The notes: generated from the letters alone by a model not told the origin. DNA of 64,000 bases from Comamonas antarctica (GCF_013363755.1 NZ_CP054840.1:2845501-2909500); one strand, 5' to 3'. Counted from the first letter of the stretch, positions 46,118 to 55,515 are shown. Program-made: numbers and translations.

Positions 46118-47113
46118 ATGATTTCACGGCGTTCCCTGATCCTGAGCGGTGCGGCCCTGCCCTGCGCCACGCTCGCCCCGCTGGCGCGCGCGCAGGCCGC
46201 GCAGCCGTTTCCACGCCGCCCGGTGATGTGGGTCGTGCCCTATCCCGCGGGCGGCTTCGGCGATGCGGTCTCGCGCGTGCTGGCGCAGCACATGAGCGGC
46301 ACGCTCAAGCAGCCGGTGGTCGTCGAGAACAAGCCCGGCGCGGGCGGGCAGATCGCGGCCGCACATGTCAAGCAGCAGCCGGCCGACGGCCACACGCTGC
46401 TGTACGGCGACATCGGCCCGTTCGCGATGAATGCGGCGCTCTATCCCAAGCTCAACTACCACATGCAGCGCGATTTCCTGCCGATCACGCGCCTGCTCAG
46501 CTCCAGCCTGCTGCTGGTGGTGCCGCCGGGCAGCCCGTTCAAGACGTTTGACGACCTGGTGCAGGCGGCGAAGTCGCGCAAGCCGGACGTAGCGCTGTCC
46601 TATGGCTCGTACGGCATCGGCAGCCAGCCGCATATCTGGATGGAAATGCTCAAGCGGGAAACCAGGGGACAGTTCCAGCATGTCGCCTACAAGGGCGGCG
46701 CGCCCGCGATCCAGGACCTGATGGGCGGCCATATCGAGGCCATGCTGGACGTGGCCGCGAACAGCCTGCCCTATGTGCAGGAAGGCAAGCTGCGCGCGCT
46801 GGCCGTGGTCGGCAGCGACAAGCGCCTGGAGCGCCTGCCCCAGGTGCCCACGGTCGCCGAACTCGGCTACCCGGGCCTCAATGCGCCGGGCTGGACGGGT
46901 GTCGTCGCCCGCGCCGGCACGCCGCCCGAGATCGCCGAGCAGCTGCGCCAGGCCGTGGTGCTGGCCGTGCAGTCGGAGGAGATCAAGCGCCGCTTCGGCG
47001 ACCTGGGCGTGACGCCCGCGCCGCAGGCGCCCGCGGATTTCGGCCGCTTCATCCAGTCCGAGACCGAGCGCTGGGGCGCGGCCATCCGCGGCGCCGGCGT
47101 GGTGCTGGAGTGA
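46118..47113 (+). CDS. Tripartite tricarboxylate transporter receptor (Bug family), Tat signal
   Basis: 331 residues from ATG 46118, placed by GGAGA seven bases upstream. The signal ISRRSLILSGAALPCATLA has a twin-arginine pattern. Bug-type binding-protein features are VMWVVPYPAGGFGDAVSR, PVVVENKPGAGGQIAAAHV, and LPQVPTVAELGYPGLNAPGW near the end. Bug receptors bind carboxylates and feed TctAB-type carriers; no tctA or tctB is present here. First gene of a four-gene operon with six-, nine- and minus-four-base spacings. Confidence 0.88.
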   Translation: MISRRSLILSGAALPCATLAPLARAQAAQPFPRRPVMWVVPYPAGGFGDAVSRVLAQHMSGTLKQPVVVENKPGAGGQIAAAHVKQQPADGHTLLYGDIGPFAMNAALYPKLNYHMQRDFLPITRLLSSSLLLVVPPGSPFKTFDDLVQAAKSRKPDVALSYGSYGIGSQPHIWMEMLKRETRGQFQHVAYKGGAPAIQDLMGGHIEAMLDVAANSLPYVQEGKLRALAVVGSDKRLERLPQVPTVAELGYPGLNAPGWTGVVARAGTPPEIAEQLRQAVVLAVQSEEIKRRFGDLGVTPAPQAPADFGRFIQSETERWGAAIRGAGVVLE

Positions 47114-47119
47114 GGCCGC

Positions 47120-47896
47120 ATGGCAGGCTCCCTGTTTGATCTGGGCGGCAAGGTGGCGCTGGTGACCGGCGCGACGGGCGGCCTGGGCGTGGCGCTGTGC
47201 GAGGCGCTGGGCGCCCATGGCGCCAGCGTGCTGGTATCGGACCACGATGCCGGCGCCTGCGCGCGGCGCGCGGCACGCCTGGGGGCGGCCGGCATCGACG
47301 CCGCGCCGCTGTGCATGGACCTGGCCGACATCGGCGGCATTGCCGCGCAGGCCGCGCGCGCGCTGGCCTGGAAAGGCGGCATCGACATCCTGGTGTGCAA
47401 CGCCGGGGTGCAAGGCCCGGCCGGGCCGCTGGCCGAGATCGGCACGGCCGACTGGCAGCAGGTCATGGACATCAATCTGCGCTCGGTGCTCGAGCTCAGC
47501 ACGCAGCTGCTGCCGGCGATGGCCGCACGCGGCGGCGGCAGCGTGATCCTGATGTCCAGCATTGCCGGGCTGCGCGGCAACAAGGCCATCGGCCTGTATG
47601 GCTTGTCCAAGGCCGCGCTGGCGCAGCTGGCGCGCAACCTGGCCGTCGAATGGGGGCCGCAGGGCATTCGCGCCAACGCGATCTCCCCGGGCCTGATCCG
47701 CACGCCACTGGCCACGCCGCTGCTTGGCGATGCGGCCTTCATGCAGCGCCGCCTCGCCCAGACCCCGCTGCGCCGCGTCGGCGAACCGCACGAGATCGCG
47801 GGCGCCGCTGTCATGCTGGCCAGCGCGGCCGGCGCCTTCATCACCGGACACAACCTCGTCATCGATGGCGGCACGACCATCGGCGACGGCAACTGA
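47120..47896 (+). CDS. SDR family oxidoreductase
   Basis: 258 residues. Cofactor motif LVTGATGGLGVALCEALG (TGxxxGxG), NAG in VCNAGVQG, catalytic serine in LMSSIAGLRG, and YGLSKAALAQLARNL (YxxxK). It ends in INxxG-type sequence GHNLVIDGGTTIGDG. It probably oxidises a hydroxyl of the operon substrate with NAD. It starts six bases after the receptor gene. Confidence 0.9.
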   Translation: MAGSLFDLGGKVALVTGATGGLGVALCEALGAHGASVLVSDHDAGACARRAARLGAAGIDAAPLCMDLADIGGIAAQAARALAWKGGIDILVCNAGVQGPAGPLAEIGTADWQQVMDINLRSVLELSTQLLPAMAARGGGSVILMSSIAGLRGNKAIGLYGLSKAALAQLARNLAVEWGPQGIRANAISPGLIRTPLATPLLGDAAFMQRRLAQTPLRRVGEPHEIAGAAVMLASAAGAFITGHNLVIDGGTTIGDGN

Positions 47897-47905
47897 AACA
47901 GCAGC

Positions 47906-48892
47906 ATGAAACTTGCCACTCTCCGAACCGAACATCCCGACGGCCGCCTGGTGGTGGTGTCGCGCGACCTGTCGCGCATGGCCGATGCCGCGGCGATCGC
48001 ACCGCATCTGCGCGCCGCCATCGAAGCCTGGGACACGGCAGCGCCCGCATTGCAGGCGCTGTATGCCGAGCTCAACGCGGGCCGGCATGGCGGCGCGCAG
48101 GCCTTCGATTCCTTGCTGTGTGCCGCGCCCCTGCCGCGCGCGCCGCAGTGGTGCGATGGCTCGGCGTTCCTGAACCATGGCCGGCTCATGGAAAAGGCCT
48201 TCAACATCGAGCCCGCGCCCGATGCGCAGTCGGTGCCACTGATGTACCAGGGCGCGAGCGACGATTTTCTCGGCCCGCATGCCGATGTGCCGCTGCCCAG
48301 CGAGGCCGACGGCATCGACTTCGAGGGCGAGTTCGGCGTGATCGTCGGGCCGGTGCCGATGGCCGTGGCGCCCGCCGAGGCGCTCGCCGCGGTGCGGCTG
48401 CTGGTGCAGATCAATGACTGGAGCCTGCGCACGCTGGGGCCGCGCGAGATGCGCAGCGGCTTTGGTTTCCTGCAGGCCAAGCCGTCGAGCAGCTTTGCGC
48501 CGATCGCGCTCACGCCCGACGAGCTGGGCCCGGCGTGGCGCGACGGCCGCGTGCATCTGCGCCTGCAGGTGCAGTGGAACGGCGCGCACTTCGGCGCGCC
48601 CCATGGCGGCGAGATGGATTTCGGCTTTGGCGAACTGATCGCGCATGCGGCGCGCACGCGCCGCCTGTCGGCGGGCACCGTGATCGGTTCGGGCACGGTA
48701 TCCAACATCGACCGCGCCGCGGGTTCGGCCTGCATTGCCGAGCGCCGCGTGCTGGAAATCCTCGACCACGGCGCGCCGCGCACCGCCTTCATGCGCTTTG
48801 GCGACAGCGTGCAGATGCAGGCGCAGTGCGAGGGCAGCGGCGAGACGCCGTTCGGCCGCATCGCGCAGCGCGTCGTGCAGGCCCGGCCATGA
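47906..48892 (+). CDS. Fumarylacetoacetate hydrolase-fold protein
   Basis: 328 residues. The C-terminal FAH domain has the metal-binding acidic cluster in IDFEGEFGVIVG (about residues 138-149) and the FAH hallmarks INDWSLRTLGPREM, GFLQAKPSSSFAP and GSGTVSNIDRAAGSA. Members hydrolyse or decarboxylate beta-diketo or 2-keto-3-deoxy acids. Its TGA overlaps the next gene's ATG (ATGA), so it is translationally coupled to the DenD-like gene. Confidence 0.88.
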   Translation: MKLATLRTEHPDGRLVVVSRDLSRMADAAAIAPHLRAAIEAWDTAAPALQALYAELNAGRHGGAQAFDSLLCAAPLPRAPQWCDGSAFLNHGRLMEKAFNIEPAPDAQSVPLMYQGASDDFLGPHADVPLPSEADGIDFEGEFGVIVGPVPMAVAPAEALAAVRLLVQINDWSLRTLGPREMRSGFGFLQAKPSSSFAPIALTPDELGPAWRDGRVHLRLQVQWNGAHFGAPHGGEMDFGFGELIAHAARTRRLSAGTVIGSGTVSNIDRAAGSACIAERRVLEILDHGAPRTAFMRFGDSVQMQAQCEGSGETPFGRIAQRVVQARP

Positions 48893-49860
48893 ACTGCGTA
48901 CTGGTCACCGGCGCGCAGGGCTTCATTGGACAGGTACTGGTGCAGCGGCTGCTGTGCGAGGGCCTGTCGGGCCGGGCCATCGACAAGCTGGTGCTGGTCG
49001 ACCTGGCGTTTGACGACCCGCACGGCGATGCGCGCGTGCAACGCATCAGCGGCAGCCTTGCCGATCCCGCCGTGCTGGCCGCCGCGATGCACGAGCAGCC
49101 CGCCACCATCTTCCACCTGGCCAGCGTGCCCGGCGGCGCTTCCGAGCGCGACCCGGCGCTGGGCCGCCGCGTGAATCTCGATGCCACGCTGGCGCTGATC
49201 GAAGCCTGCCAGGCGCTCGCCAAGCCGCCGCGGCTGGTCTATGCGAGCTCGATTGCCGTGTATGGCGACCAGCCCGAAAGCGGCGCCAGCGAGGACCAGC
49301 TGCCGCAGCCCGCGATCAGCTATGGCGCGCACAAGCTGGCATGTGAAATCCTGCTGGCCGATGCCAGCCGGCGCGGCTGGGTCGATGGCTGCTCGGTGCG
49401 GCTGCCGGGCATCGTCGCGCGCCAGGGCGAGAACGCGGGCCTGGCCTCGGGCTTCATGAGCCAGCTGTTCTGGCGCCTGGCGCAGGGCCAGACTATCGTG
49501 CTGCCGGTCTCGCCCTCGGGCAGCTGCTGGTGGATGTCGGCCAAGACCTGCGTGGACAATCTGCTGCATCTGGGCAGCATGGATTCAAGCCGCTGGGACG
49601 CGCGCCGCAGCTACCAGATGCCGGTGCTGCACCTGGACATCGCCGAAGTCGTCGCGGCGCTGGCGCAGCGCTTTGGCGTGGATGCGGCGCAGCTGGTGCG
49701 CTTCGCGCCCGACCCGGTCATCGACCGCATCTATGCACGCTATCCGCCACTGGCCACGCCCCGGGCCGAGCAGCTCGGACTGCGCCATGACGGCAACGTC
49801 GCAGCGCTGATCGCGCATGCGCTGGGCGCGGCCGCGCCGGCGGCCATCACGGCGCCGTAG
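48889..49860 (+). CDS. NAD-dependent epimerase/dehydratase, D-erythronate dehydrogenase-like
   Basis: 323 residues, extended SDR. CVLVTGAQGFIGQVLVQRLL (GxxGxxG) opens the protein. YASSIAVYGDQPESGASED, then SYGAHKLACEILLADASRRG (YxxxK), and VRLPGIVARQGENAGLASGF follow. The last two are typical of the DenD (D-erythronate/four-carbon acid sugar dehydrogenase) subgroup. Together with the FAH, SDR and Bug genes it suggests catabolism of a short sugar acid. The 3' end overlaps the convergent hypothetical gene by 14 bp. Confidence 0.87.
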   Translation: MNCVLVTGAQGFIGQVLVQRLLCEGLSGRAIDKLVLVDLAFDDPHGDARVQRISGSLADPAVLAAAMHEQPATIFHLASVPGGASERDPALGRRVNLDATLALIEACQALAKPPRLVYASSIAVYGDQPESGASEDQLPQPAISYGAHKLACEILLADASRRGWVDGCSVRLPGIVARQGENAGLASGFMSQLFWRLAQGQTIVLPVSPSGSCWWMSAKTCVDNLLHLGSMDSSRWDARRSYQMPVLHLDIAEVVAALAQRFGVDAAQLVRFAPDPVIDRIYARYPPLATPRAEQLGLRHDGNVAALIAHALGAAAPAAITAP

Positions 49861-50590
49861 CGCTGCGGGACGCGGCCTGGGCCGCGGCTTCCTTGGCCAG
49901 CGCGAGTCCCTCGCGGTGGTACATGTAGGCGCCAAACGCCAGGCCGCCCACCAGGCTGATCGGGTTTGTCGCCCCCGCGATCAGCAGCAGGTTGTTCATG
50001 GTGACGCCGCTCCAGACGCCGGCCGTGGCCTTGAGCCCCGCTTCGCGGATCTTCCTGGGCTGGTGATCGAAGTAATAGATGATGCCGGCCTTGATGACGA
50101 ACAGGCCCACCAGGCCCGCCGGGGACGTGTTCACCAGGCCGTTGCGCTCGACCAGGCTGCCGTGGTTGATGCCGATATGCGTGGACACGCTGTCGCCAAA
50201 CGCGCCCGCCAGGGGAATGACGGCGCCCTGCGAGAAGCCAAAGGTCCTCTGCGGCGCCGCGGCCTTGGTGGACTGCACAGGCGTGGCTGGCGCGGGCGCT
50301 CCCAGCACGATGGAATCGCCCGCCGAATAGCGCACGCTGGCGGCCTGCGGCTGGACGGCGACGGCAGGCAGGGGCAACGGCTCTGGCACGGGCTGGGCGG
50401 CTGCGCCCAGCACGATCGACTGGCCCGCCGAATAGCGCACGGACGTTCCTGGCGGCACTTCCAGCGCCTGGCCGGACTGCGCAGGCATCTCGGCCACCGC
50501 CCCCATCCCATTGTTTTCCTGGGCGTTGGCCGCCACGGCACACGTTGCAAACACCGTCGTTGCAAGCAATCTCTTCAAAACTTCCGACAT
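49847..50590 (-). CDS. Hypothetical exported protein with duplicated VRYSAG-SIVLGA motif
   Basis: 247 residues from ATG 50590. An N-terminal signal peptide (MSEVLKRLLATTVFATCAVA, cleavage after ANA) is followed by a Pro/Ala-rich region. That region holds two copies of a 14-residue motif, SVRYSAGQSIVLGA and SVRYSAGDSIVLGA, about 33 residues apart. The C-terminal half has two weak hydrophobic stretches (LVGLFVIKAGIIYYF and NNLLLIAGATNPISLVGGLAF) with ERNGLVNTSPAGLV and HQPRKIREAGLKAT between. I do not recognise the family. An outer- or inner-membrane-associated protein is plausible. Confidence 0.7.
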   Translation of the reverse strand: MSEVLKRLLATTVFATCAVAANAQENNGMGAVAEMPAQSGQALEVPPGTSVRYSAGQSIVLGAAAQPVPEPLPLPAVAVQPQAASVRYSAGDSIVLGAPAPATPVQSTKAAAPQRTFGFSQGAVIPLAGAFGDSVSTHIGINHGSLVERNGLVNTSPAGLVGLFVIKAGIIYYFDHQPRKIREAGLKATAGVWSGVTMNNLLLIAGATNPISLVGGLAFGAYMYHREGLALAKEAAAQAASRSATAP

Positions 50591-50783
50591 CTCACCAACC
50601 CTTGACACACTGTTTTCAAAATTCGGGATCCAAAAAACCCGACGCAAAGGCTGGCAAAACATTTCCGGAGAATTTCAACCTACTCAACCGCTGGACGGTC
50701 TCCAATGCCGGCATATTTTCCGCGCAACCATGGGAAGCGATTCGCACAATTCCGAACAATGGATGCAAAAACACACATCTACG

Positions 50784-50808
50784 CGACAGATATGTCGAGT
50801 AGACGACA
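50784..50808. promoter_or_regulatory. Three CGACA/TGTCG half-sites upstream of the hypothetical gene
   Basis: CGACA (50784), TGTCG (50793) and CGACA (50804) form two overlapping inverted repeats, including ATGTCG-N6-CGACAT, in an otherwise AT-rich stretch between the two minus-strand genes. Candidate operator only. Confidence 0.35.
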
Positions 50809-50874
50809 TTAACTACTCCACCCCCCTATGGCAACGCACCCGCATCTGGTGTCGGCAGACGCGGGTGCAATGCA

Positions 50875-51261
50875 TCAACGCGCTTGCTTCAGGGTAAAGC
50901 GCGCCGTGCCCAGCACCTTGCCGCCATCGGTCACGACGGCCACCACCTTGGTGCCGGGCGCGATCTGAAACGCACCCGTGGCTTCGAGCTTGTCGCCGGC
51001 CGGATGCAGCATGGCTTCCTGCTTTTCCTTGCCCGACAGCAGGGTCAGCCTGGCGCTGGCGCGCGACAGGTCGCGCGCCTTGCCATGGTCGGAGACATAG
51101 AGCTGCAGCCGGTCGGCCTTGGCGACCAGTTCATAGTCGGCCTCCTTGGCCGCGGCCACGACGCCGCCATGCGCGGGCTCATGGGCGTGGTTGCCCGCGG
51201 CAAGGGCGGGAGTCGCAGCCACCAGGGCGGCAAGGGAAAGCATGGCAATCGCGGTTTTCAT
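50875..51261 (-). CDS. Small periplasmic protein of the metal efflux operon
   Basis: 128 residues from ATG 51261 (AAAGGA upstream). A signal peptide (MKTAIAMLSLAALVAATPAL, cleavage after ALA) is followed by a His-containing start HAHEPAHGGVVAAA. A beta-rich domain follows with ADYELVAKADRLQLYVSDHG, a pattern shared with the metal-binding N-terminal parts of CzcB-like adaptors. It may deliver or bind metal in the periplasm (inference). Last gene of the operon, 22 bp after the RND pump gene. Confidence 0.78.
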   Translation of the reverse strand: MKTAIAMLSLAALVAATPALAAGNHAHEPAHGGVVAAAKEADYELVAKADRLQLYVSDHGKARDLSRASARLTLLSGKEKQEAMLHPAGDKLEATGAFQIAPGTKVVAVVTDGGKVLGTARFTLKQAR

Positions 51262-51283
51262 GAAAGTCCTTTCGTTGGGGGAA

Positions 51284-54200
51284 TCACAGGGCTTCGGCGT
51301 CCTTGGCGTCCATGAGACGCTCGGCGTCGGCACGGCCGAAGAGCCAGAACATGGCGGGGGTGACAAAGGTGTCGAGCAGCGTGGCGCTGATCAGGCCGCA
51401 GAAGATCACCACGGCCACCGGGTGCAGCACCTCGGTGCCGGGCTGCTCGGCTTCGAACAGCAGCGGCGCGAGCGCGAACGCCGTGACCAGCGCCGTCATC
51501 AGCACCGGCGCCAGGCGCTCCAGCGAGCCGCGCACGATCATGCGGTGGTCGAAGTTCTCGCCCTCGAAGCGCATCAGATTGATGTAGTGGCTGACCTTCA
51601 GGATGCCGTTGCGCACCGAGATGCCGGCCAGCGTGATGAAGCCGACCAGCGCCGCGATCGACAGCGGCTGGCCCGACAGCCACAGGCCCAGCACCGCACC
51701 GACCAGCGCCAGCGGGATGTTGGCCATGATCAGCAGCGACAGCCGCGTCGACTGGTAGCGGCTGTAGAGCACGATGAACATCAGCGTCAGCGAGACCAGC
51801 GACAGCAGGCCGACCAGCCGCGCGGCCTCCTCCTGCGCCTGGAACTGCCCGCCCAGCGTGATGAAATAGCCCTCGGGCAGCGGCATCTCGGCAATCGCCT
51901 GGCGCATGTCGGCGACGATGTCGGACAGCGGCCGACCCTGGGCGTTGGCCGAGAGCACGATGCGGCGCTTGCCATCGTCGCGGCTGATCTGGTTCGGCCC
52001 GTCGCCGTGCTCGATGCTGGCGATCTTCGACAGCGGCACGCGCCCCGAAGGGGTCTCGATCAGCAGGTTCCTCAGGCCCTCGGCCGAGCGCGTGTCCTCG
52101 GGCAGCTTCAAAACCAGCGCAAAGCGGCGCCCGCCCTCGACGATCTGCGTGATGCGCTCGCCCTCGACCAGGCTTTGCAGCGTCGCCAGCACCTGCGGCG
52201 CGGGCACGCCGTACTGCGCCGCGGCGGCGTAGTCGATGCGCACCGTGATCTGCGGCGCAAGCACCTGCTTTTCGACCTCCAGATCGGCCATGCCGGGAAT
52301 CCGCGCCAGGCGCGCGCGCAGCGCGTCGGCCTGGCCGCGCAGCGTGTCCAGGTCCTCGCCGAAGATCTTGATCGCGATCTGCGAGCGCACGCCGGACAGC
52401 ATGTGGTCGATACGGTGCGAGATCGGCTGGCCGATGGAGACCGCCGCCGGCAGGTTCGCCAGCCGCGCGCGGATATCGGCCGCGATCTCGGCCATCGGGC
52501 GCGTCAGTTCACCCGCGGGCTTGAGGCCCACGTCGAGTTCGCTCACATGCACGCCTTCGGCATGCTCGTCGAGCTCGGCGCGGCCGCTGCGCCGGCCCAC
52601 ATGCGTGACTTCCGGCACGTTCTTGACCAGCAGCTCGGCCTGGCGCGCGAGCGCCGAGCTTTCGGACAGCGTCACGCCCGGGTTGAGGCGGATGCCTATC
52701 ATCAGCGTGCCCTCGTTGAACGGCGGCAGGAAGGTGGTCGGGAAGAACGGCACCGAGGCCACGGCCAGCAGCACCGCCACGGCGGCGGCCGCAAGCGTGG
52801 CGCGGGGCCGGTTCAGCACCCGCTGCAGCCCCTGCGCATAGTGGCGCTTGAGCCAGGCCAGCAGCCGCGTGTCGCCATGCTCGAGCGACTTCATGCGCGG
52901 CAGCAGGTAGTACGACAGCACCGGCGTCACCGTCACCGACACCATCAGGCTGGCCAGCGTCGAGACGATGAAGGCAATGCCCAGCGGAATGAACAGCCGG
53001 CCCTCGATGCCCGGCAGCGCGAACAGCGGCACGAACACCAGCACGATGATCACCGTCGCATAGAGAATCGCCGAGCGCACTTCCATCGAGGCGCGCGCCA
53101 CCAGCGCCAGCACCGGGCTGCGCTGGTCGGGAGGCCGCGCGCGGTCTTCCTTGAGGCGGCGCAGGATGTTCTCCACGTCGACCACCGCATCGTCCACCAG
53201 TCCGCCAATCGCGATGGCCAGGCCGCCCAGCGTCATGGTGTTGATCGACAGGCCGAAGTACCTGAAGACCAGCGCCGTGAGAAAGATCGACACCGGGATG
53301 GCCGTCAGCGCAATGAGGGTCGGCCGAATCGTTCCCAGGAAGAAGAACAGGATCGCGGCGACAAACACCGAGGCGCCGATCAGCTTCCACTTCAGGTTGT
53401 CGATCGAGGCCTCGATGAAGCTGGCCTGGCGGAAGGTCACGCGCGGCGCGTCCATGCCCGCGGGCAGCGAGGCCTGCATGCCGGCCAGCGCCTGCTCGAT
53501 GGCGCGCGTCAGCGCAATGGTGTCGGCCGTGGGCTGCTTCTGGATGCCCAGGATCACCGCGGGCTTGCCCTCGAAGCCCGCATCGCCGCGCTTGAGCGCC
53601 GCGGCAAAGCTGACCTGCGCTATCTGGCGCAGCACGATGGGCTGGCCGTTCCTGGCCGTGAGCGCGAGGTTTTGCAGGTCCTCCAGGCGCGAAGTCCGGC
53701 CCAGGTGGCGGATCAGGTATTCACGCCCGTTGAGTTCGAGAAACCCGCCCGAGGTATTGGCCGAATAGCCTTTGAGCGCGGCCGCCAGCTGCTCGTGCGA
53801 GATGCCCAGCTGCGCCATGCGCTGCGTGTCGGGCTGCACCTGGAACTGGCGCACCTCGCCGCCGATCGGAATCACCTGCGCCACGCCGGGCACGGCCATC
53901 AGGCGCGGACGCAGCACCCAGTCGGCATATTCGCGCACCGCCATCTGCGAGACCTTGGCGGTGTCGACGGGAATCGCGATCTGCATGATCTCGCCCATGA
54001 TGGAGCTGACCGGTCCCATGCGCGGCACGACGCCGGGCGCGACGCCCTCCTCCATCGACGCGAGCCGCTCCGAGACCATCTGCCGCGCGCGGAAGATCTC
54101 GGTGCTCCAGTCGAAGGTGACGTAGACGAAGGACAGGCCAGCCGACGACACCGAGCGCACCGTCTCGACGCCGGGCAGGCCGTTCATGGCGGTTTCCAGC

Positions 54201-54403
54201 GGGAAGGTGATCAGCTGCTCGACCTCCTCGGCGGCCATGCCGCCGGCCTCGGTCATCACCGTCACGGTGGGCTTGTTGAGATCGGGAAACACATCGACCG
54301 GCGTGCGCGACAAGGTCCACGCGCCATAGAACATCAGCACCATGCTGGCGATGATGACCAGCAGCCGGTTGGCCAGGCTGTTGACGAGAAGCCATTTGAA
54401 CAT
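51284..54403 (-). CDS. Heavy-metal RND efflux pump, CzcA/CusA family
   Basis: 1039 residues, typical HME-RND length. It has 12 membrane helices with two large periplasmic loops. Landmarks are TPVDVFPDLNKPTVTVMTEA near residue 35, the helix 4 proton-relay region GGLAIAIGGLVDDAVVDVEN (about residues 395-415), FFFLGTIRPTLIALTAIPVS, and VGFITLAGISVRNGILKVSH near helix 10-11. The helix 4 motif is nearer to CusA-type than to the DFG-containing CzcA of Cupriavidus, so the metal (Cu/Ag or Zn/Co/Cd) is uncertain. It exports periplasmic and cytoplasmic cations through the tripartite complex. Coupled to the adaptor gene by a 14-bp gap. Confidence 0.92.
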   Translation of the reverse strand: MFKWLLVNSLANRLLVIIASMVLMFYGAWTLSRTPVDVFPDLNKPTVTVMTEAGGMAAEEVEQLITFPLETAMNGLPGVETVRSVSSAGLSFVYVTFDWSTEIFRARQMVSERLASMEEGVAPGVVPRMGPVSSIMGEIMQIAIPVDTAKVSQMAVREYADWVLRPRLMAVPGVAQVIPIGGEVRQFQVQPDTQRMAQLGISHEQLAAALKGYSANTSGGFLELNGREYLIRHLGRTSRLEDLQNLALTARNGQPIVLRQIAQVSFAAALKRGDAGFEGKPAVILGIQKQPTADTIALTRAIEQALAGMQASLPAGMDAPRVTFRQASFIEASIDNLKWKLIGASVFVAAILFFFLGTIRPTLIALTAIPVSIFLTALVFRYFGLSINTMTLGGLAIAIGGLVDDAVVDVENILRRLKEDRARPPDQRSPVLALVARASMEVRSAILYATVIIVLVFVPLFALPGIEGRLFIPLGIAFIVSTLASLMVSVTVTPVLSYYLLPRMKSLEHGDTRLLAWLKRHYAQGLQRVLNRPRATLAAAAVAVLLAVASVPFFPTTFLPPFNEGTLMIGIRLNPGVTLSESSALARQAELLVKNVPEVTHVGRRSGRAELDEHAEGVHVSELDVGLKPAGELTRPMAEIAADIRARLANLPAAVSIGQPISHRIDHMLSGVRSQIAIKIFGEDLDTLRGQADALRARLARIPGMADLEVEKQVLAPQITVRIDYAAAAQYGVPAPQVLATLQSLVEGERITQIVEGGRRFALVLKLPEDTRSAEGLRNLLIETPSGRVPLSKIASIEHGDGPNQISRDDGKRRIVLSANAQGRPLSDIVADMRQAIAEMPLPEGYFITLGGQFQAQEEAARLVGLLSLVSLTLMFIVLYSRYQSTRLSLLIMANIPLALVGAVLGLWLSGQPLSIAALVGFITLAGISVRNGILKVSHYINLMRFEGENFDHRMIVRGSLERLAPVLMTALVTAFALAPLLFEAEQPGTEVLHPVAVVIFCGLISATLLDTFVTPAMFWLFGRADAERLMDAKDAEAL

Positions 54404-54417
54404 TGCGATGGCTCCCT

Positions 54418-55515
54418 TCAGCGGATCTGGTTGACCAGCGCCGCGCCCTGCGTGGCCACGCGGTCGCCGGGCTGCAGGCCCGAGACCACGGCCACGCGCG
54501 CGCCATCGAGCGCCACCGTGGCGACCACGCGCGGCTCGAGGCGTTCAGGCGCGGTCTTGACCCACACGATGTCCTGGTTGGCGGGATTGCGCATCAGCGC
54601 GGCGGCCGGCACGGCCATGCCGGTCACGGTCGACCGGCTCTGCACGAACACCTTGACCGGCTGGCCCAGCGCCAGCGCGGCCAGCGCCTCGCCCTGCGCG
54701 CGGAACAGCATCGGCAGAGCCTGCTCGCGCAGCGCGCGCGCCGCGCCGACAAAGCGCAGCGGCACGCGCGCCTCGCCCACCAGCAGGCTGGCGCTGGCCA
54801 CATCGGCCGCCAGCGCCGCATCGAAGGCCAGCGCCTCGACATTGAGTTGCGCCGGATCGACGACTTCGTAGACCAGTTCGCGCGCATCGACCACCTGGCC
54901 GGCCACGGCATAGGCCGCGGCAATCACGCCCGAGACCGGCGCCACCAGCGCCTCGCGCGCGCCCACGGCAGCGGACAAGGCGGCGATGCGCGCCGACAGG
55001 CTCGCCAACTCCGACTCCACGGCCTCGATTTCCTTGCGCGGCACGGTATCGCTCAGATCGCGCAGCCGCGCCAGGCGCTTCTCGGCCAGCGTCCGCGCAG
55101 CGCGCAGCTCGGCGATCTGCGCCGCCTGGCTGGAGCGCTCGATGGCCGCGGTGGCCGCCACGACATGCGCCAGCACCTGGCCCTTGCGCACGCGCTGGCC
55201 GACCACTGGCAAGCCGCTCGGGCCGGCTTCGATGCGCCCGGCGCTCATGGGCTGCACCTTGCCGCCCGCATTTGGGTCCATCACCACGCGGCCCGCGAGC
55301 TCGATGGCCCGCGGCAATTCGGCCGGCTGCACGACCAGCGTGCGCAGCCCCAGTTGGCGCTGCGCGGGTTTGGGCAGGAACACGCTGCCATCGGGCTGGC
55401 GCGCCGGACCGTTGGTGTTGCCCGCGGCAGGCTCAGCGCCATGCTCATGGCCCGCATCGGCCCAGGCGGGCGCGGCCAGGCAAAGCATCAGTGCGAGGGG
55501 AAGCGCGCGCATCAT
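54418..55515 (-). CDS. RND periplasmic adaptor, CzcB-like
   Basis: 365 residues from ATG 55515, which overlaps the stop of the preceding gene (ATGA-type). A signal peptide (MMRALPLALMLCLAAPAWA) is followed by a His-rich DAGHEHGAEP. The membrane-fusion fold shows the lipoyl halves VGQRVRKGQVLAHVVAA and EALVAPVSGVIAAAYAVAGQ around a helical hairpin (about residues 120-185). The beta-barrel and C-terminal part end in AVVSGLQPGDRVATQGAALV. It links the pump to the outer-membrane channel. Confidence 0.9.
   Translation of the reverse strand: MMRALPLALMLCLAAPAWADAGHEHGAEPAAGNTNGPARQPDGSVFLPKPAQRQLGLRTLVVQPAELPRAIELAGRVVMDPNAGGKVQPMSAGRIEAGPSGLPVVGQRVRKGQVLAHVVAATAAIERSSQAAQIAELRAARTLAEKRLARLRDLSDTVPRKEIEAVESELASLSARIAALSAAVGAREALVAPVSGVIAAAYAVAGQVVDARELVYEVVDPAQLNVEALAFDAALAADVASASLLVGEARVPLRFVGAARALREQALPMLFRAQGEALAALALGQPVKVFVQSRSTVTGMAVPAAALMRNPANQDIVWVKTAPERLEPRVVATVALDGARVAVVSGLQPGDRVATQGAALVNQIR

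Noticed and set aside
50836..50868. Terminator hairpin (GCACCCGC / GCGGGTGC) after the small periplasmic protein
   Set aside because: The stem is plausible but the loop is 17 bases and no T-run follows on the minus strand.
51146..54871. 1241-codon plus-strand open frame opposite the RND pump
   Set aside because: Composition is His/Arg/Gln-rich as expected for an antisense frame; the minus-strand RND pump is unambiguous.
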